A stretch of 64,000 bases of DNA from Metapseudomonas boanensis (lineage in GTDB: Bacteria; Pseudomonadota; Gammaproteobacteria; Pseudomonadales; Pseudomonadaceae), in NCBI RefSeq assembly GCF_018704125.1, contig NZ_JAGTIS010000002.1, positions 698,457 to 762,456 of the forward strand. Direction: 5' to 3'. Below are positions 1-8,849 of the stretch, piece by piece; position 1 is the first letter of the stretch; every line of letters starts with the position of its first letter. The notes under the pieces are model-generated. The model was not told the origin of the DNA, searched no databases, and was given only the letters and a program-made list of their open reading frames with translations. Made by a program: the position numbers and the translations under genes.

Positions 1-685
1 AGCCCTGGCGCAAGCCATAGATCGGCAGCAGGGTCAGCATCATCGCTTCGAACGCAGCGAACAGCACCACGGCCCAAGCGATGGTCGGCAAGCGACTACA
101 GAAGGCCCACAGACCGCGACCGGATGCACTATGGGCGTCGACGCTGGGCGCCCCGGCACGGCCAAGTAGCAGCAGCGAGCCGCCAATCAGCAAGCCGGTA
201 CCAGTCCAGAAGCCGAGGTCGTTGGTCGTGCCCAGTGCGCTGAGCAGCAGCGGGCCAGAAAGTTGGCTGAGCGCATAGCCCGTGCCGTAGAGCGCCACCA
301 GCCGACCGCGCCACTCTTCCACCGCGAGCTGGTTGATCCAGCTTTCGCCGAGGATGAATACCACCGTCAGGGCCACGCCGATCAACAGGCGCAGCGCCAC
401 CCAGACCGGGTAGCTCTGTACCACCGCCAGCAGGGCCACGGAGAGCGCCCCCACCAGCAGGCACATCTGCATCAGCGAGGTCGTGCCGAAACGCGCGGCC
501 AGTCGCCCGGCGAGGCTGGCCCCGAGCAGCACGCCAACAGCAGGGGTCGCCGCCATCACGCCAATGGCGAAGGTGCCGTGGCCCCAACTCTCGAGACGCA
601 GAGAGACCAGTGGCATGGTCACCCCGAGGGCGAGCCCGATGCTGATGACTGCGCCGCACACGGCGAAGTAGGTTCCCCAACGCAT
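1..685 (-). CDS. MFS transporter, N-terminal part (cut by left window edge)
   Basis: The reverse strand encodes an open frame starting MRWGTYFAVCG at 685 and running off the left edge. About 228 residues are visible. It has repeated hydrophobic helices and, after helix 2, the loop GASLAGRLAARFG, which is the GxLaDrxGrr-like signature between TM2 and TM3 of major facilitator permeases. A later stretch reads ALRLLIGVALTVVFILGESW, typical of TM4. In P. aeruginosa an MFS gene occupies the same place beside the kauB-type dehydrogenase. The substrate cannot be told. It is probably an inner-membrane proton-coupled exporter. No stop is visible because the C-terminal half lies outside the window. Confidence 0.85.
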   Translation of the reverse strand, partial: MRWGTYFAVCGAVISIGLALGVTMPLVSLRLESWGHGTFAIGVMAATPAVGVLLGASLAGRLAARFGTTSLMQMCLLVGALSVALLAVVQSYPVWVALRLLIGVALTVVFILGESWINQLAVEEWRGRLVALYGTGYALSQLSGPLLLSALGTTNDLGFWTGTGLLIGGSLLLLGRAGAPSVDAHSASGRGLWAFCSRLPTIAWAVVLFAAFEAMMLTLLPIYGLRQG

Positions 686-740
686 TGCCAACGACCTCCA
701 TTCCGTAAAGGACGCATTTAACGGGTGATACAAGCGCCTG

Positions 741-811
741 CGGCCGGGTCCCTTGAGGGAACCCGGCCGCCGGCGTAGCTCAGATGAGCCGGCCCCTCAG
801 AAGAGGGCCGG
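741..811 (-). terminator. Two hairpins downstream of the aldehyde dehydrogenase
   Basis: Two GC-rich inverted repeats sit between the dehydrogenase stop and the MFS start. One is at 741-769 (arms CGGCCGGGT / ACCCGGCCG plus an inner CCCT/AGGG). The other is at 789-811 (arms CCGGCCC / GGGCCGG, extended with one bulge). Neither has a long T-tract. They are likely transcription end or mRNA-stabilising structures for the leftward dehydrogenase transcript, separating it from the MFS gene. Confidence 0.55.
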
Positions 812-823
812 ACCTTACCTAGC

Positions 824-2317
824 TCAGAGCTTGATCCAGGTAGCTTTCAGCTCAGTGTACTTGTCGAAGGCGTGTAGCGACTTGTCACGGCCGTTGCCGG
901 ACTGCTTGAAGCCGCCGAACGGCGCGGTCATGTCGCCGCCATCGTACTGGTTGACCCAGACGCTGCCGGCACGCAGGGCCTTGGAGACCAAGTGAGCCTT
1001 GGACAGATTGCTGGTCCACACCGCAGCGGCCAGGCCGTAGACGGTATCGTTGGCGATCTGCACGGCTTCTTCGACGTCGTCAAAGGCGATGACCGAGAGC
1101 ACTGGCCCGAAGATCTCTTCCTTGGCGATGCGCATGGCATTGTCCACGCCGTCGAAGATGGTCGGCTCGACGTAGGTACCGCCGGTTTCCTCCAGCACGC
1201 GATGACCGCCGGCCACCAGTTTGGCGCCATCGTCATGGCCAGCCTGGATGTAGGACAGCACGTTGTTCATCTGGGTGGTGTCAACCAAGGCGCCGACGTT
1301 GGTCGCCGGGTCCAGCGGGTTGCCCGGTTTCCAGGCCTTGATCGCTTCGACCACCATCGGCACGAACTGGTCCTTGATCGAACGTTCCACCAGGAGTCGC
1401 GAACCGGCGGTGCAGACTTCGCCCTGGTTGAATGCGATGGCACCAGCAGCAGCCTCGGCGGCCGCCTTGAGATCAGGCGCGTCGGCGAAAACGATGTTCG
1501 GGCTCTTGCCGCCGGCTTCCAGCCAAACGCGCTTCATGTTGGACTCGCCGGCGTAGATCATCAGCTGCTTGGCGATCTTGGTTGAACCGGTGAACACCAG
1601 GGTATCGACGTCCATGTGCAGGGCCAGGGCCTTGCCCACGGTGTGGCCGAAGCCTGGCAGCACGTTGAGCACGCCCGCCGGAATGCCGGCCTCGATGGCC
1701 AGCTGGGCCAGTCGAATGGCGGTCAGCGGAGACTTTTCGGACGGCTTGAGGACCACCGAGTTACCGGTGGACAGCGCCGGACCGAGCTTCCAGCAGGTCA
1801 TCAGCAGCGGGAAGTTCCACGGCACGATGGCGGCAACCACGCCGACCGGCTCGCGAGTCACCAGGCCCAGCTCGTTGTGCGGGGTGGCGGCGACTTCGTC
1901 GTAGATCTTGTCGATGGCTTCGCCATTCCAGCGAATCGCGCGGGAGGCGGCATTGACGTCGACGCTCAGCGAGTCGCTGATCGGCTTGCCCATATCCAGG
2001 GTTTCCAGCAGGGCCAGCTCTTCGCCGTGGGCGTCGATCAGATCGGCGAAGCGAATCATCACCTCTTTGCGCTTGACCGGTGCCAGGCGCGACCACACGC
2101 CGGATTCGAAGGTCGCGCGGGCGTCCTTGACCGCCAGTTCAGCGTCAGCCAGGTCGCAACTGGCCACCTTGCCCAGCAGCCGGCCATCGACCGGGCTGAT
2201 GCAATCGAAGGTGTCGCCGGAAACAGCGTGGGTGTACTCGCCGTGGATGAAAGCGCGCGTCTCGATCTGTACGGACTTGGCGCGCTGTTCCCAGTCTGCT
2301 CGGGTCAGGGTGGTCAT
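824..2317 (-). CDS. kauB: NAD(P)-dependent aldehyde dehydrogenase, KauB/PuuC type
   Basis: This is a 497-aa ALDH-superfamily enzyme, full length for the family. The oxyanion Asn169 lies in PWNFP, the general base Glu267 in LEAGGKSPN, and the catalytic Cys302 in FNQGEVCTAGSR. Sequence and neighbourhood match KauB of P. aeruginosa. KauB oxidises 4-guanidinobutyraldehyde and related aminoaldehydes (including gamma-glutamyl-aminobutyraldehyde) made by polyamine and arginine catabolism. It is cytosolic and uses NAD+ or NADP+. The gene is divergent from an omega-aminotransferase that makes such aldehydes, which supports a shared pathway. The exact aldehyde preference is inferred from family membership. 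Confidence 0.9.
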   Translation of the reverse strand: MTTLTRADWEQRAKSVQIETRAFIHGEYTHAVSGDTFDCISPVDGRLLGKVASCDLADAELAVKDARATFESGVWSRLAPVKRKEVMIRFADLIDAHGEELALLETLDMGKPISDSLSVDVNAASRAIRWNGEAIDKIYDEVAATPHNELGLVTREPVGVVAAIVPWNFPLLMTCWKLGPALSTGNSVVLKPSEKSPLTAIRLAQLAIEAGIPAGVLNVLPGFGHTVGKALALHMDVDTLVFTGSTKIAKQLMIYAGESNMKRVWLEAGGKSPNIVFADAPDLKAAAEAAAGAIAFNQGEVCTAGSRLLVERSIKDQFVPMVVEAIKAWKPGNPLDPATNVGALVDTTQMNNVLSYIQAGHDDGAKLVAGGHRVLEETGGTYVEPTIFDGVDNAMRIAKEEIFGPVLSVIAFDDVEEAVQIANDTVYGLAAAVWTSNLSKAHLVSKALRAGSVWVNQYDGGDMTAPFGGFKQSGNGRDKSLHAFDKYTELKATWIKL

Positions 2318-2547
2318 GGAGTTTTCCTCTTATTAGTAGAAGCGCGGCTGGATTCAGGCACGCACTGTCAAAAATTCTGCAAGGTCGACCTATGAATCGC
2401 CATGTTCGCAACCCTAAACCAGAGGACCCAGCATTTTCAATATATTTGACAAAAATCCGCCAAATACCCTTGTCATGTTCGTTTTATTAAACATAGACTT
2501 CGCCAGAATCAGCCCTGCAGCCTTACCTCGCCTTTCTGGTGGCCATA
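2318..2547. promoter_or_regulatory. Divergent promoter region between dehydrogenase and aminotransferase
   Basis: This 230-bp spacer is AT-rich compared with its surroundings, especially 2430-2500, and must hold the promoters of both divergent genes. A TTGACA hexamer occurs at 2446-2451, but no good -10 box lies 16-18 bp after it. No operator could be identified with confidence. Confidence 0.4.
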
Positions 2548-3888
2548 ATGACGAACAACACCTCACCTCAACCGGGCAGAATAACCAACAGCCTCGACGA
2601 TTTCTGGATGCCATTCACGGCCAACCGCCAGTTCAAGGCAAGGCCGCGCCTGCTCGAAAGCGCCGAGGGCATGTACTTCACCGCCACTGATGGGCGCAAG
2701 GTGCTCGATGGCACCGCCGGTCTCTGGTGTTGCAACGCCGGCCACGGCCGCCGTGAAATTACCGAGGCGGTGAGCCGGCAGATCGCCAAGCTCGACTTCG
2801 CGCCAACCTTCCAGATGGGTCACCCGCTGCCTTTCGAGTTGGCCGAGCGGCTGGCGGAGATCGCGCCCAAGGGCCTGAACAAGGTTTTCTTCACAAACTC
2901 CGGTTCCGAGTCGGCAGATACCGCCCTGAAGATCGCCCTGGCTTATCAGCGCGCCATCGGCCAGGGCACCCGCACTCGCCTGATCGGTCGCGAGCTGGGC
3001 TACCACGGCGTGGGCTTTGGCGGCATTTCAGTCGGAGGGATGGTCAACAACCGCAAGGCTTTCAGCACACTACTGCCCAACGTGGATCATCTGCCGCACA
3101 CACTGGATATCCAGCGCAATGCCTTCAGCCGTGGGCTGCCGGAGTTCGGCATCGAGAAGGCCGACGAGCTGGAGCATCTGGTGACGTTGCACGGTGCCGA
3201 GAATATCGCTGCGGTGATCGTTGAGCCGATGTCGGGTTCCGCAGGCGTGATCCTGCCGCCGGTGGGCTACCTGAAGCGCCTGCGCGAAATCACCCGCAAG
3301 CATGGAATCCTGTTGATCTTCGATGAAGTGATCACCGGCTTTGGCCGCATCGGCGAAGCCTTCGCCGCCCAGCGCTGGGGCGTCACGCCGGACATCATCA
3401 CCTGTGCCAAGGGCCTGACCAACGGCGCCATCCCCATGGGCGCGGTGTTCGTCGACGAGCAGATCTACCAGGCCTTCATGCAAGGCCCGGAAAGCAACAT
3501 CGAGTTCTTCCACGGCTACACCTATTCCGGCCATCCGGTGGCCTGCGCCGCCGCCCTGGCCACCCTGGACATCTACCAGAACGATCGCCTGTTCCAGCAG
3601 GCCATCGAACTGGAAGGTTACTGGCAGGAGGCGCTGCTCAGCCTTCGCGACCTGCCCAACGTCATTGACATTCGCGCCATCGGCCTGGTCGGCGGCGTGC
3701 AACTGGCACCGAGCGCCGAAGGTGCTGGTAAGCGCGGCTTCCAGGTCTTCGAACAGTGCTTCCAGGACAACGTGATGGTCCGCGTGACCGGCGACACCAT
3801 CGCCATGTCGCCACCACTGATCGTCGAGAAAGCCCAGATCGATACGCTCATCGCCACGCTTGGCGATGCTATCCACAAAGCTTCTTGA
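2548..3888 (+). CDS. Omega-amino acid:pyruvate aminotransferase (class III)
   Basis: A 446-aa class-III PLP aminotransferase. The PLP lysine is Lys288 in TCAKGLTNGAIPMG, which is also Lys288 in the crystallised P. putida omega-amino acid:pyruvate aminotransferase as I recall it. The cofactor-binding Asp is in LIFDEVITGFGR, and the motif GSESADTALK binds the phosphate. It transfers amino groups from omega-amino donors (beta-alanine, putrescine or GABA-like) to pyruvate or a 2-oxoacid. The ATG at 2548 is chosen over the in-frame GTG at 2539 because GGTGG lies just upstream and the family start aligns there. The orthologous locus in P. aeruginosa is annotated as GabT2 or SpuC-like. The substrate is not settled by sequence. 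Confidence 0.88.
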   Translation: MTNNTSPQPGRITNSLDDFWMPFTANRQFKARPRLLESAEGMYFTATDGRKVLDGTAGLWCCNAGHGRREITEAVSRQIAKLDFAPTFQMGHPLPFELAERLAEIAPKGLNKVFFTNSGSESADTALKIALAYQRAIGQGTRTRLIGRELGYHGVGFGGISVGGMVNNRKAFSTLLPNVDHLPHTLDIQRNAFSRGLPEFGIEKADELEHLVTLHGAENIAAVIVEPMSGSAGVILPPVGYLKRLREITRKHGILLIFDEVITGFGRIGEAFAAQRWGVTPDIITCAKGLTNGAIPMGAVFVDEQIYQAFMQGPESNIEFFHGYTYSGHPVACAAALATLDIYQNDRLFQQAIELEGYWQEALLSLRDLPNVIDIRAIGLVGGVQLAPSAEGAGKRGFQVFEQCFQDNVMVRVTGDTIAMSPPLIVEKAQIDTLIATLGDAIHKAS

Positions 3889-3902
3889 ACGGGAACTCTG
3901 CC

Positions 3903-4268
3903 ATGAATGTGCAACAGATCGTCGACTTCGCCCAGGCCACCACCGCGCCCGAACATTACCGCCCCGCCGCCGAAAAAATCCTCAAGGGCGATCCCGAGCA
4001 GAGCGTACGCAACCATTACGCCAGCCCCTGCGGGCAGTTCAATGCCGGTGTCTGGGAAGGTGCCGTCGGTCACTGGACGGTGAACTACACCGAGCATGAA
4101 TACTGCGAAATCCTGCAGGGCGTGTCGGTCATCCGCGACAAGGATGGCAATGCCAAGACCTTGCGCGTCGGCGACCGTTTCGTGATCCCGGCCGGATTCT
4201 CCGGCACCTGGGAGGTGCTGGAGCCCTGTCGCAAGGTTTACGTGATGTTCGAGCAGGCGGCCAAATAG
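3903..4268 (+). CDS. Cupin-domain protein
   Basis: A 121-aa single-domain cupin of the Cupin_3 (ureidoglycine aminohydrolase-like) type. The first cupin motif region is HWTVNYTEHEYCEIL, and the second is the GDRFVIPAGFSGTWEV strand, where a Gly-rich turn leads into the barrel edge. It starts 14 bp after the aminotransferase stop, so it is probably cotranscribed with it. The conserved association with an aminotransferase in Pseudomonas suggests a role in the same amino-compound pathway, but no reaction is assigned. The beta-barrel cupin fold is clear. Metal binding is uncertain, because only part of the usual His/Glu set is visible. Confidence 0.8.
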   Translation: MNVQQIVDFAQATTAPEHYRPAAEKILKGDPEQSVRNHYASPCGQFNAGVWEGAVGHWTVNYTEHEYCEILQGVSVIRDKDGNAKTLRVGDRFVIPAGFSGTWEVLEPCRKVYVMFEQAAK

Positions 4269-4300
4269 TCCCGCTCATCCCCTGATGCTTGTCACCCTTC

Positions 4301-4325
4301 AGCCCGCGCTTCGCGGGCTTTTTTA
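4301..4325 (+). terminator. Rho-independent terminator after the cupin gene
   Basis: The stem AGCCCGCG / CGCGGGCT closes a 3-nt loop and is followed by a run of Ts. It lies 33 bp after the cupin stop and ends the aminotransferase-cupin transcript. Confidence 0.9.
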
Positions 4326-4386
4326 TGGGCGCGGATCGGGATCCGGCCTTTTCCTGCCCTCACTCAAAGGGAGAAATCGCACACAT

Positions 4387-4417
4387 GAAAAAGCCCGCCA
4401 TATAGGCGGGCTTTTTC
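4387..4417. terminator. Bidirectional terminator downstream of rpmG
   Basis: A perfect inverted repeat with 13-nt arms (GAAAAAGCCCGCC / GGCGGGCTTTTTC) around a 5-nt loop. The A/T flanks give a T-tract on both strands, so it can end the leftward rpmBG transcript as well as read-through from the left. Confidence 0.9.
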
Positions 4418-4434
4418 GACAAGGGCCGGATCAA

Positions 4435-4590
4435 TTACTTGATCTTGGCTTCCTTGTAGATCACATGCTTACGCACAACCGGATCGAACTTCTTGATCTC
4501 GATCTTTTCGGGAGTGGTGCGCTTGTTCTTGTCGGTGGTGTAGAAGTGGCCGGTACCGGCGCTGGACACCAAACGGATCAGTTCACGCAT
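4435..4590 (-). CDS. rpmG: 50S ribosomal protein L33
   Basis: A 51-aa protein starting [16 protein letters not shown] and ending KEAKIK, the standard length and sequence of pseudomonad L33. It lacks the four zinc-binding cysteines of C+ paralogues, so it is the zinc-independent C- form. An in-frame extension upstream to 4623 is not used, because the family begins at MREL and that extension overlaps the rpmB 3' end. It lies 10 bp downstream of rpmB in the usual operon. It is a structural protein of the large subunit near the E site. Confidence 0.97.
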   Translation of the reverse strand: MRELIRLVSSAGTGHFYTTDKNKRTTPEKIEIKKFDPVVRKHVIYKEAKIK

Positions 4591-4600
4591 GATTAGCTCC

Positions 4601-4837
4601 TTAAACCTTTTCGCCGCGAGCACGCAGCTCGCTCAGCACGACGTCGATACCGCGCTTGTCGATGATACGCATGCCCTTGGCGGAAACGCGCAGACGCACA
4701 AAGCGCTTTTCGGACTCGACCCAGAAGCGATGGTGCTGCAGGTTCGGCAGGAAACGACGACGGGTTTTGTTGTTAGCGTGGGAAATATTGTTCCCGGTAA
4801 CCGGACCCTTACCGGTTACTTGACAGACTCTCGACAT
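4601..4837 (-). CDS. rpmB: 50S ribosomal protein L28
   Basis: A 78-aa protein starting [20 protein letters not shown] and containing the conserved [12 protein letters not shown] block. The length is exact for gammaproteobacterial L28. It is the first gene of the leftward rpmB-rpmG operon and a component of the large ribosomal subunit. The closely spaced operon and the shared terminator at 4387-4417 imply a single transcript. Confidence 0.97.
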   Translation of the reverse strand: MSRVCQVTGKGPVTGNNISHANNKTRRRFLPNLQHHRFWVESEKRFVRLRVSAKGMRIIDKRGIDVVLSELRARGEKV

Positions 4838-5199
4838 GCCTCAGCCCTCTAAACCACATGCCCAACCCGGCATGGGTTGGCCGCTTGAACTCTAACTTGG
4901 GTGGGCGCTTCAGCGCCCGTCTCGTCAGGGTCTTACCGGCCGCATAATGAATGCGAAAGACCGGGCCCCCAGAAAAGAGCGCTGCTTTATATCAGAAACC
5001 CCCTAGTGCAGCAAGGGCCGTAGCGATTTACCCACAGGCCCGGAACGCTCCCAAAGCACGCACAGCCGTTACTTCGGGAGGCACAGGGCAGGGCGACCGC
5101 TCGTCGCCCGCTGCCGATTGTCCGGTATCCGGCATTGGTCTAGGGTTAGGCCCTTGGCCCGACCGCTGGCCGCCCGTCTTCCCCGCAAAGGAGTTTGCC
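4838..5199. other. Intergenic region between rpmB and the dipeptide-binding protein
   Basis: These 362 bp must contain the leftward rpmBG promoter and the rightward promoter of the binding-protein gene. An open frame from 4951 continues into the binding protein but has no family similarity upstream of 5200, so it is treated as noncoding. I see no RNA gene, repeat or clear operator here. Confidence 0.5.
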
Positions 5200-6777
5200 A
5201 TGCGTTTCGCCGCCCTCCCGCTGCTGTTCGCCCCGCTGTTGACCCAGGCTGCCACCCTCAGCGTCTGTACCGAGGCCAGCCCCGAAGGCTTCGACGTAGT
5301 CCAATACAACTCCCTGACCACCACCAATGCTTCGGCCGACGTATTGATGAACCGCCTGGTGGAGTTCGATGCCGAACGCGGCCAGCTGGTGCCCGGCCTG
5401 GCGGAGCGCTGGGACGTCTCGGCCGACGGCCTGGTCTACAGCTTCCACCTGCGCAAGGGGGTGGTCTTCCACAGCACGGACTATTTTACGCCAAGCCGCC
5501 CCCTCAGCGCGGACGATGTGGTGTTCAGCTTCCAGCGCATGCTCGACCCGACGCAGCCCTGGCACAAGATCGCGCAAAGCGGTTTCCCCCACGCCCAGTC
5601 AATGCAGCTGCCCAGCCTGCTCAAAAGCATCGAGAAGTCTGGCGACTATGAAGTGCGCTTCACCCTGAACAAGCCGGACGCCACCTTCCTGGCCACCCTG
5701 AGCATGGGCTTCGCCTCCATCTATTCGGCCGAGTACGCCGACCAGCTGATGAAGGCCGGGACACCGGAGAAGCTCAATGCCGAGCCCATCGGTACCGGCC
5801 CCTTCGTCTTCAAGCGCTTCCAGAAGGATTCTGCCGTGCGCTATGCGGCCAATCCGAACTACTTCGCTGGCAAACCGGGCATCGACGGACTGGTGTTCGC
5901 CATCACGCCTGATGCAAACGTGCGCTTGCAGAAGCTGCGTCGGGGCGAGTGCCAGATCGCCTTGTCACCCAAACCGCTCGACGTGCAGGCCGCCGCCAGT
6001 GACGCCGCAGTCCGGGTAATCCAGACGCCCGCCTTCATGACCGCCTTCGTCGGCATCAACAGCCGGCACGCGCCACTGGATCAGCCCAAGGTGCGCCAGG
6101 CCATCAACCTTGCCTTCGATAAAGCCAGCTACCTGAAGGCCGTGTTCGAAGGCAGCGCCAGCGCTGCGGACGGTCCCTTCCCGCCGAATACCTGGAGCTA
6201 TGCCGCCAAGCTACCGGCCTATCCCCATGATCCGGAGAAGGCCAAGGCCCTGCTGGCGGAGGCTGGTCTCAAGGACGGCTTCAAGACCACGATCTGGACC
6301 CGTCCGTCCGGCAGCTTGCTGAACCCCAACCCCAGCCTCGGCGCACAGCTGTTGCAGGCCGATCTGGCCAAGGTCGGCATCCAGGCCGAGATCCGCGTGA
6401 TCGAATGGGGCGAACTGATCCGCCGCGCCAAAGCCGGCGAGCATGACCTGCTGTTCATGGGTTGGGCCGGCGACAATGGCGATCCGGACAACTTCCTCAC
6501 GCCGCAATTCTCCTGCGCCTCGGTGCAATCCGGACTGAACTTCGCACGCTTCTGCAATCCCGAACTGGACAAGCTGATCAGCGACGGCAAGACCCACAGC
6601 ACCCAGGCCGAACGTGCCGCACTCTACGAGAAGGCCCAACAGATCATCCGCGAGCAGGCGCTGTGGCTCCCGCTCGCCCACCCCACCGCATTCGCGCTGA
6701 CCCGCGCGAACATCGAGGGCTATAAGGTCAGTCCGTTTGGCCGCCAGGACTTTTCCAAGGTCAGGCTTGCCCCCTAG
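5200..6777 (+). CDS. Periplasmic oligo/dipeptide-binding protein (SBP family 5, DppA-like)
   Basis: A 525-aa secreted protein. Residues 1-18 form a signal peptide (MRFAALPLLFAPLLTQAA), and the mature protein starts with the family-typical TLSVCTEASPEGFDVVQ. Family-5 features are GLAERWDVSADGLVYSFHLRKGVVFH in the N-terminal lobe, IGTGPFVFKRF, and WAGDNGDPDNFLTP with FARFCNPELDKLI in the C-terminal lobe. It binds a peptide in the periplasm for an ABC importer or chemoreceptor. No permease or ATPase genes are adjacent, so it must share a transporter encoded elsewhere. The ATG at 5200 follows AAAGGAG. A longer in-frame start at 4951 would bury the signal peptide. Confidence 0.9.
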   Translation: MRFAALPLLFAPLLTQAATLSVCTEASPEGFDVVQYNSLTTTNASADVLMNRLVEFDAERGQLVPGLAERWDVSADGLVYSFHLRKGVVFHSTDYFTPSRPLSADDVVFSFQRMLDPTQPWHKIAQSGFPHAQSMQLPSLLKSIEKSGDYEVRFTLNKPDATFLATLSMGFASIYSAEYADQLMKAGTPEKLNAEPIGTGPFVFKRFQKDSAVRYAANPNYFAGKPGIDGLVFAITPDANVRLQKLRRGECQIALSPKPLDVQAAASDAAVRVIQTPAFMTAFVGINSRHAPLDQPKVRQAINLAFDKASYLKAVFEGSASAADGPFPPNTWSYAAKLPAYPHDPEKAKALLAEAGLKDGFKTTIWTRPSGSLLNPNPSLGAQLLQADLAKVGIQAEIRVIEWGELIRRAKAGEHDLLFMGWAGDNGDPDNFLTPQFSCASVQSGLNFARFCNPELDKLISDGKTHSTQAERAALYEKAQQIIREQALWLPLAHPTAFALTRANIEGYKVSPFGRQDFSKVRLAP

Positions 6778-6783
6778 GGTCTC

Positions 6784-6818
6784 TTGACGTTTCGGCGCAA
6801 AACGCGGCGAAACGTCAA
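6784..6818. terminator. Hairpin between convergent binding-protein gene and radC
   Basis: Inverted repeat TTGACGTTTCG (6784-6794) / CGAAACGTCAA (6808-6818), with an inner GCG/CGC. It fills the space between two convergent stops. It has no long T-tract, so it is a plausible shared terminator rather than a canonical one. Confidence 0.6.
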
Positions 6819-6824
6819 CAGTTC

Positions 6825-7499
6825 CTAAACCCAGCCATATTCGGCCATCGACAACGGCTCGCCATCCCCCACGATGAAGTGATCAAGCACTCGCACATCG
6901 ATCAGCGCCAGCGCCTCCTTGAGACGCTGGGTCAGCTGTCGATCGGCCTGACTAGGCTCTGCAACGCCAGAAGGGTGATTGTGCGTGAGGATCAAGGCTG
7001 CGGCGTTGTGCGCCAACGCGCGCTTGACCACCTGGCGCGGATAGACGCTGGCACCGTCGATGGTGCCGTGGAACAGCACCTCGAAGGCCAGCACCCGGTG
7101 CTTGGAATCCATGAACAGGCAGGCGAACTGCTCGTGATGCGCATGCCGCAACTGTGCCTTCAGGTAAGCGCGTACAGCCTGAGGACTCTCCAGCGCGGAA
7201 TCGCGGCGTAGCCCTTCGGCCAAGTGGCGCCTGGCTATTTCCAGCACCGCCTGCAACTGGGCGAACTTGGCCGGCCCCAGGCCCAGATGCTGGCAGAAGG
7301 ATTCGAGGTCCGCCTCCAGCAGCGGACGCAGACCGCCGAACTCGCTGAGCAGCTGGCGGGCGAGATCCACCGCGCTACGGCCGGCGACGCCAGTACGCAA
7401 GAAGATGGCCAGAAGCTCGGCATCGCTGAGGGCTGCCGCGCCCTGGTCGAGAAGTTTCTCCCGCGGACGCTCCGCCGCGGGCCAATGTCGAATGCTCAT
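6825..7499 (-). CDS. radC: RadC family JAB/MPN-domain protein
   Basis: 224 aa, the normal RadC length. The N-terminal helix-hairpin-helix-like region (residues ~1-100, [20 protein letters not shown]) precedes the MPN domain. That domain has the JAMM metal motif: Glu in EVLFHGTID, then the HNHPSG histidines and a downstream Asp (SQADRQL). The family was named for a DNA-repair phenotype later mapped elsewhere in E. coli, so the cellular function is unknown. A metalloprotease-like fold is predicted. It is divergent from coaBC, as in other pseudomonads. Confidence 0.93.
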   Translation of the reverse strand: MSIRHWPAAERPREKLLDQGAAALSDAELLAIFLRTGVAGRSAVDLARQLLSEFGGLRPLLEADLESFCQHLGLGPAKFAQLQAVLEIARRHLAEGLRRDSALESPQAVRAYLKAQLRHAHHEQFACLFMDSKHRVLAFEVLFHGTIDGASVYPRQVVKRALAHNAAALILTHNHPSGVAEPSQADRQLTQRLKEALALIDVRVLDHFIVGDGEPLSMAEYGWV

Positions 7500-7634
7500 G
7501 AGACCTCCCTGGTTGAGCTGCGCCGCTGTTCCGATGCGGGCGCTGTGCTATCTTACCCCACCCTTTTTGCGCGGCGGCCGGTCTGGGGAGGCCCCGCCGC
7601 AGCGCATCGTCAACATCCATAGAAAGGCAGGCCT

Positions 7635-8843
7635 ATGCAGCGGCTCTATCGGAAACGCATCCTCCTGGGCGTGGGCGGCGGCATTGCTGCCTACAAGAGT
7701 GCTGAGCTGGTCCGCCGACTGCGTGACCAAGGCGCCGAAGTCCGCGTGGTGATGACCCAGGGCGGCCGTGAGTTCATTACACCGCTGACCCTCCAGGCCC
7801 TCTCCGGTCACCCGGTCCACCTGGAATTGCTAGACCCCGCCGCCGAAGCGGCCATGGGGCATATCGAGCTGGCCCGCTGGGCCGACCTGGTGCTGATTGC
7901 GCCGGCCACCGCCGACCTGATCGCGCGCCTGGCCCAGGGCATGGCGGACGACCTCCTGAGCACCCTGGTACTGGCCACCGATGCCCCGGTCGCCCTGGCC
8001 CCGGCCATGAACCAGGCGATGTGGCGCGACCCGGCCACCCAGGCCAACCTCGAACTGCTGGGTCAGCGCGGCTTCCGCCTCTTCGGCCCGGCATCGGGCA
8101 GCCAGGCCTGCGGTGACGTCGGCCTCGGCCGCATGCTGGAGGCCGAGGAGCTGGCACAACGCGCCGCCGACTGCTTCGAGCATCGCGCCCTGACCGGCCG
8201 CCATGTGCTGATCACCGCCGGACCGACCCAGGAAAACATCGACCCGGTGCGCTACATCACCAACCACAGCTCCGGCAAAATGGGCTTTGCCCTGGCCGAA
8301 GCCGCAGTGGAGGCTGGCGCCAAGGTGACGCTGATCACTGGCCCAGTGCACCTGCCGACGCCGGATCGGGTCAACCGCATTGACGTGATCAGCGCGCGTG
8401 ACATGCTGGCGGCCTGCGAAGCGGCGATGCCCTGCGACTTGCTGATCGCCGCGGCCGCCGTCGCCGACTACCGCCCCGAAGTGGTGGCCCAGCACAAGAT
8501 GAAGAAGGACCCGACCAGCGGCGAAGGCCTGTTGCTGCAGCTGGTACGCAACCCCGATATTCTCGCCACCCTTGCCGGCCGTCCCGATCGCCCCTTCAGC
8601 GTCGGCTTCGCCGCCGAGACCGAGAACCTGCTCGAATACGCTTCGCGCAAACTCAAGGACAAGAACCTCGACCTGATCGTCGCCAATGATGTGGCCAACC
8701 CCACCATCGGCTTCAACAGCGAGGAAAACGCCATCACCATCATCGACCGCGACCTGGGCCAGACCAGCTTTGCCCAGACCAGCAAGGGCAAGATCGCCCG
8801 TCAGCTGATCATCTTCATCGCCGACCGCCTCAACCAGGCCTGA
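7635..8843 (+). CDS. coaBC: Bifunctional phosphopantothenoylcysteine decarboxylase/synthetase
   Basis: A 402-aa fused enzyme for two steps of coenzyme A synthesis. The CoaC flavoprotein domain (about residues 1-190) starts LLGVGGGIAAYKSAEL. It has the catalytic His76 in MGHIELARWAD, the PAMNQAMW substrate loop and the active Cys in SQACGDVGLGRML. The CoaB domain (about 190-402) has ITAGPTQENIDPVRYI, NHSSGKMG and the KMKK lysine cluster. It conjugates 4'-phosphopantothenate with cysteine (CTP-dependent) and decarboxylates the product. It is followed by dut after 6 bp, the standard coaBC-dut order. Confidence 0.96.
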   Translation: MQRLYRKRILLGVGGGIAAYKSAELVRRLRDQGAEVRVVMTQGGREFITPLTLQALSGHPVHLELLDPAAEAAMGHIELARWADLVLIAPATADLIARLAQGMADDLLSTLVLATDAPVALAPAMNQAMWRDPATQANLELLGQRGFRLFGPASGSQACGDVGLGRMLEAEELAQRAADCFEHRALTGRHVLITAGPTQENIDPVRYITNHSSGKMGFALAEAAVEAGAKVTLITGPVHLPTPDRVNRIDVISARDMLAACEAAMPCDLLIAAAAVADYRPEVVAQHKMKKDPTSGEGLLLQLVRNPDILATLAGRPDRPFSVGFAAETENLLEYASRKLKDKNLDLIVANDVANPTIGFNSEENAITIIDRDLGQTSFAQTSKGKIARQLIIFIADRLNQA

Positions 8844-8849
8844 GACCTC

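Noticed and set aside
2446..2474. Sigma-70 promoter before the aminotransferase gene
   Set aside because: TTGACA is perfect, but no acceptable -10 hexamer occurs at the required spacing.
4951..5199. Upstream extension of the dipeptide-binding protein
   Set aside because: A clear SD and signal peptide start at 5200. The extension would place the signal peptide internally.
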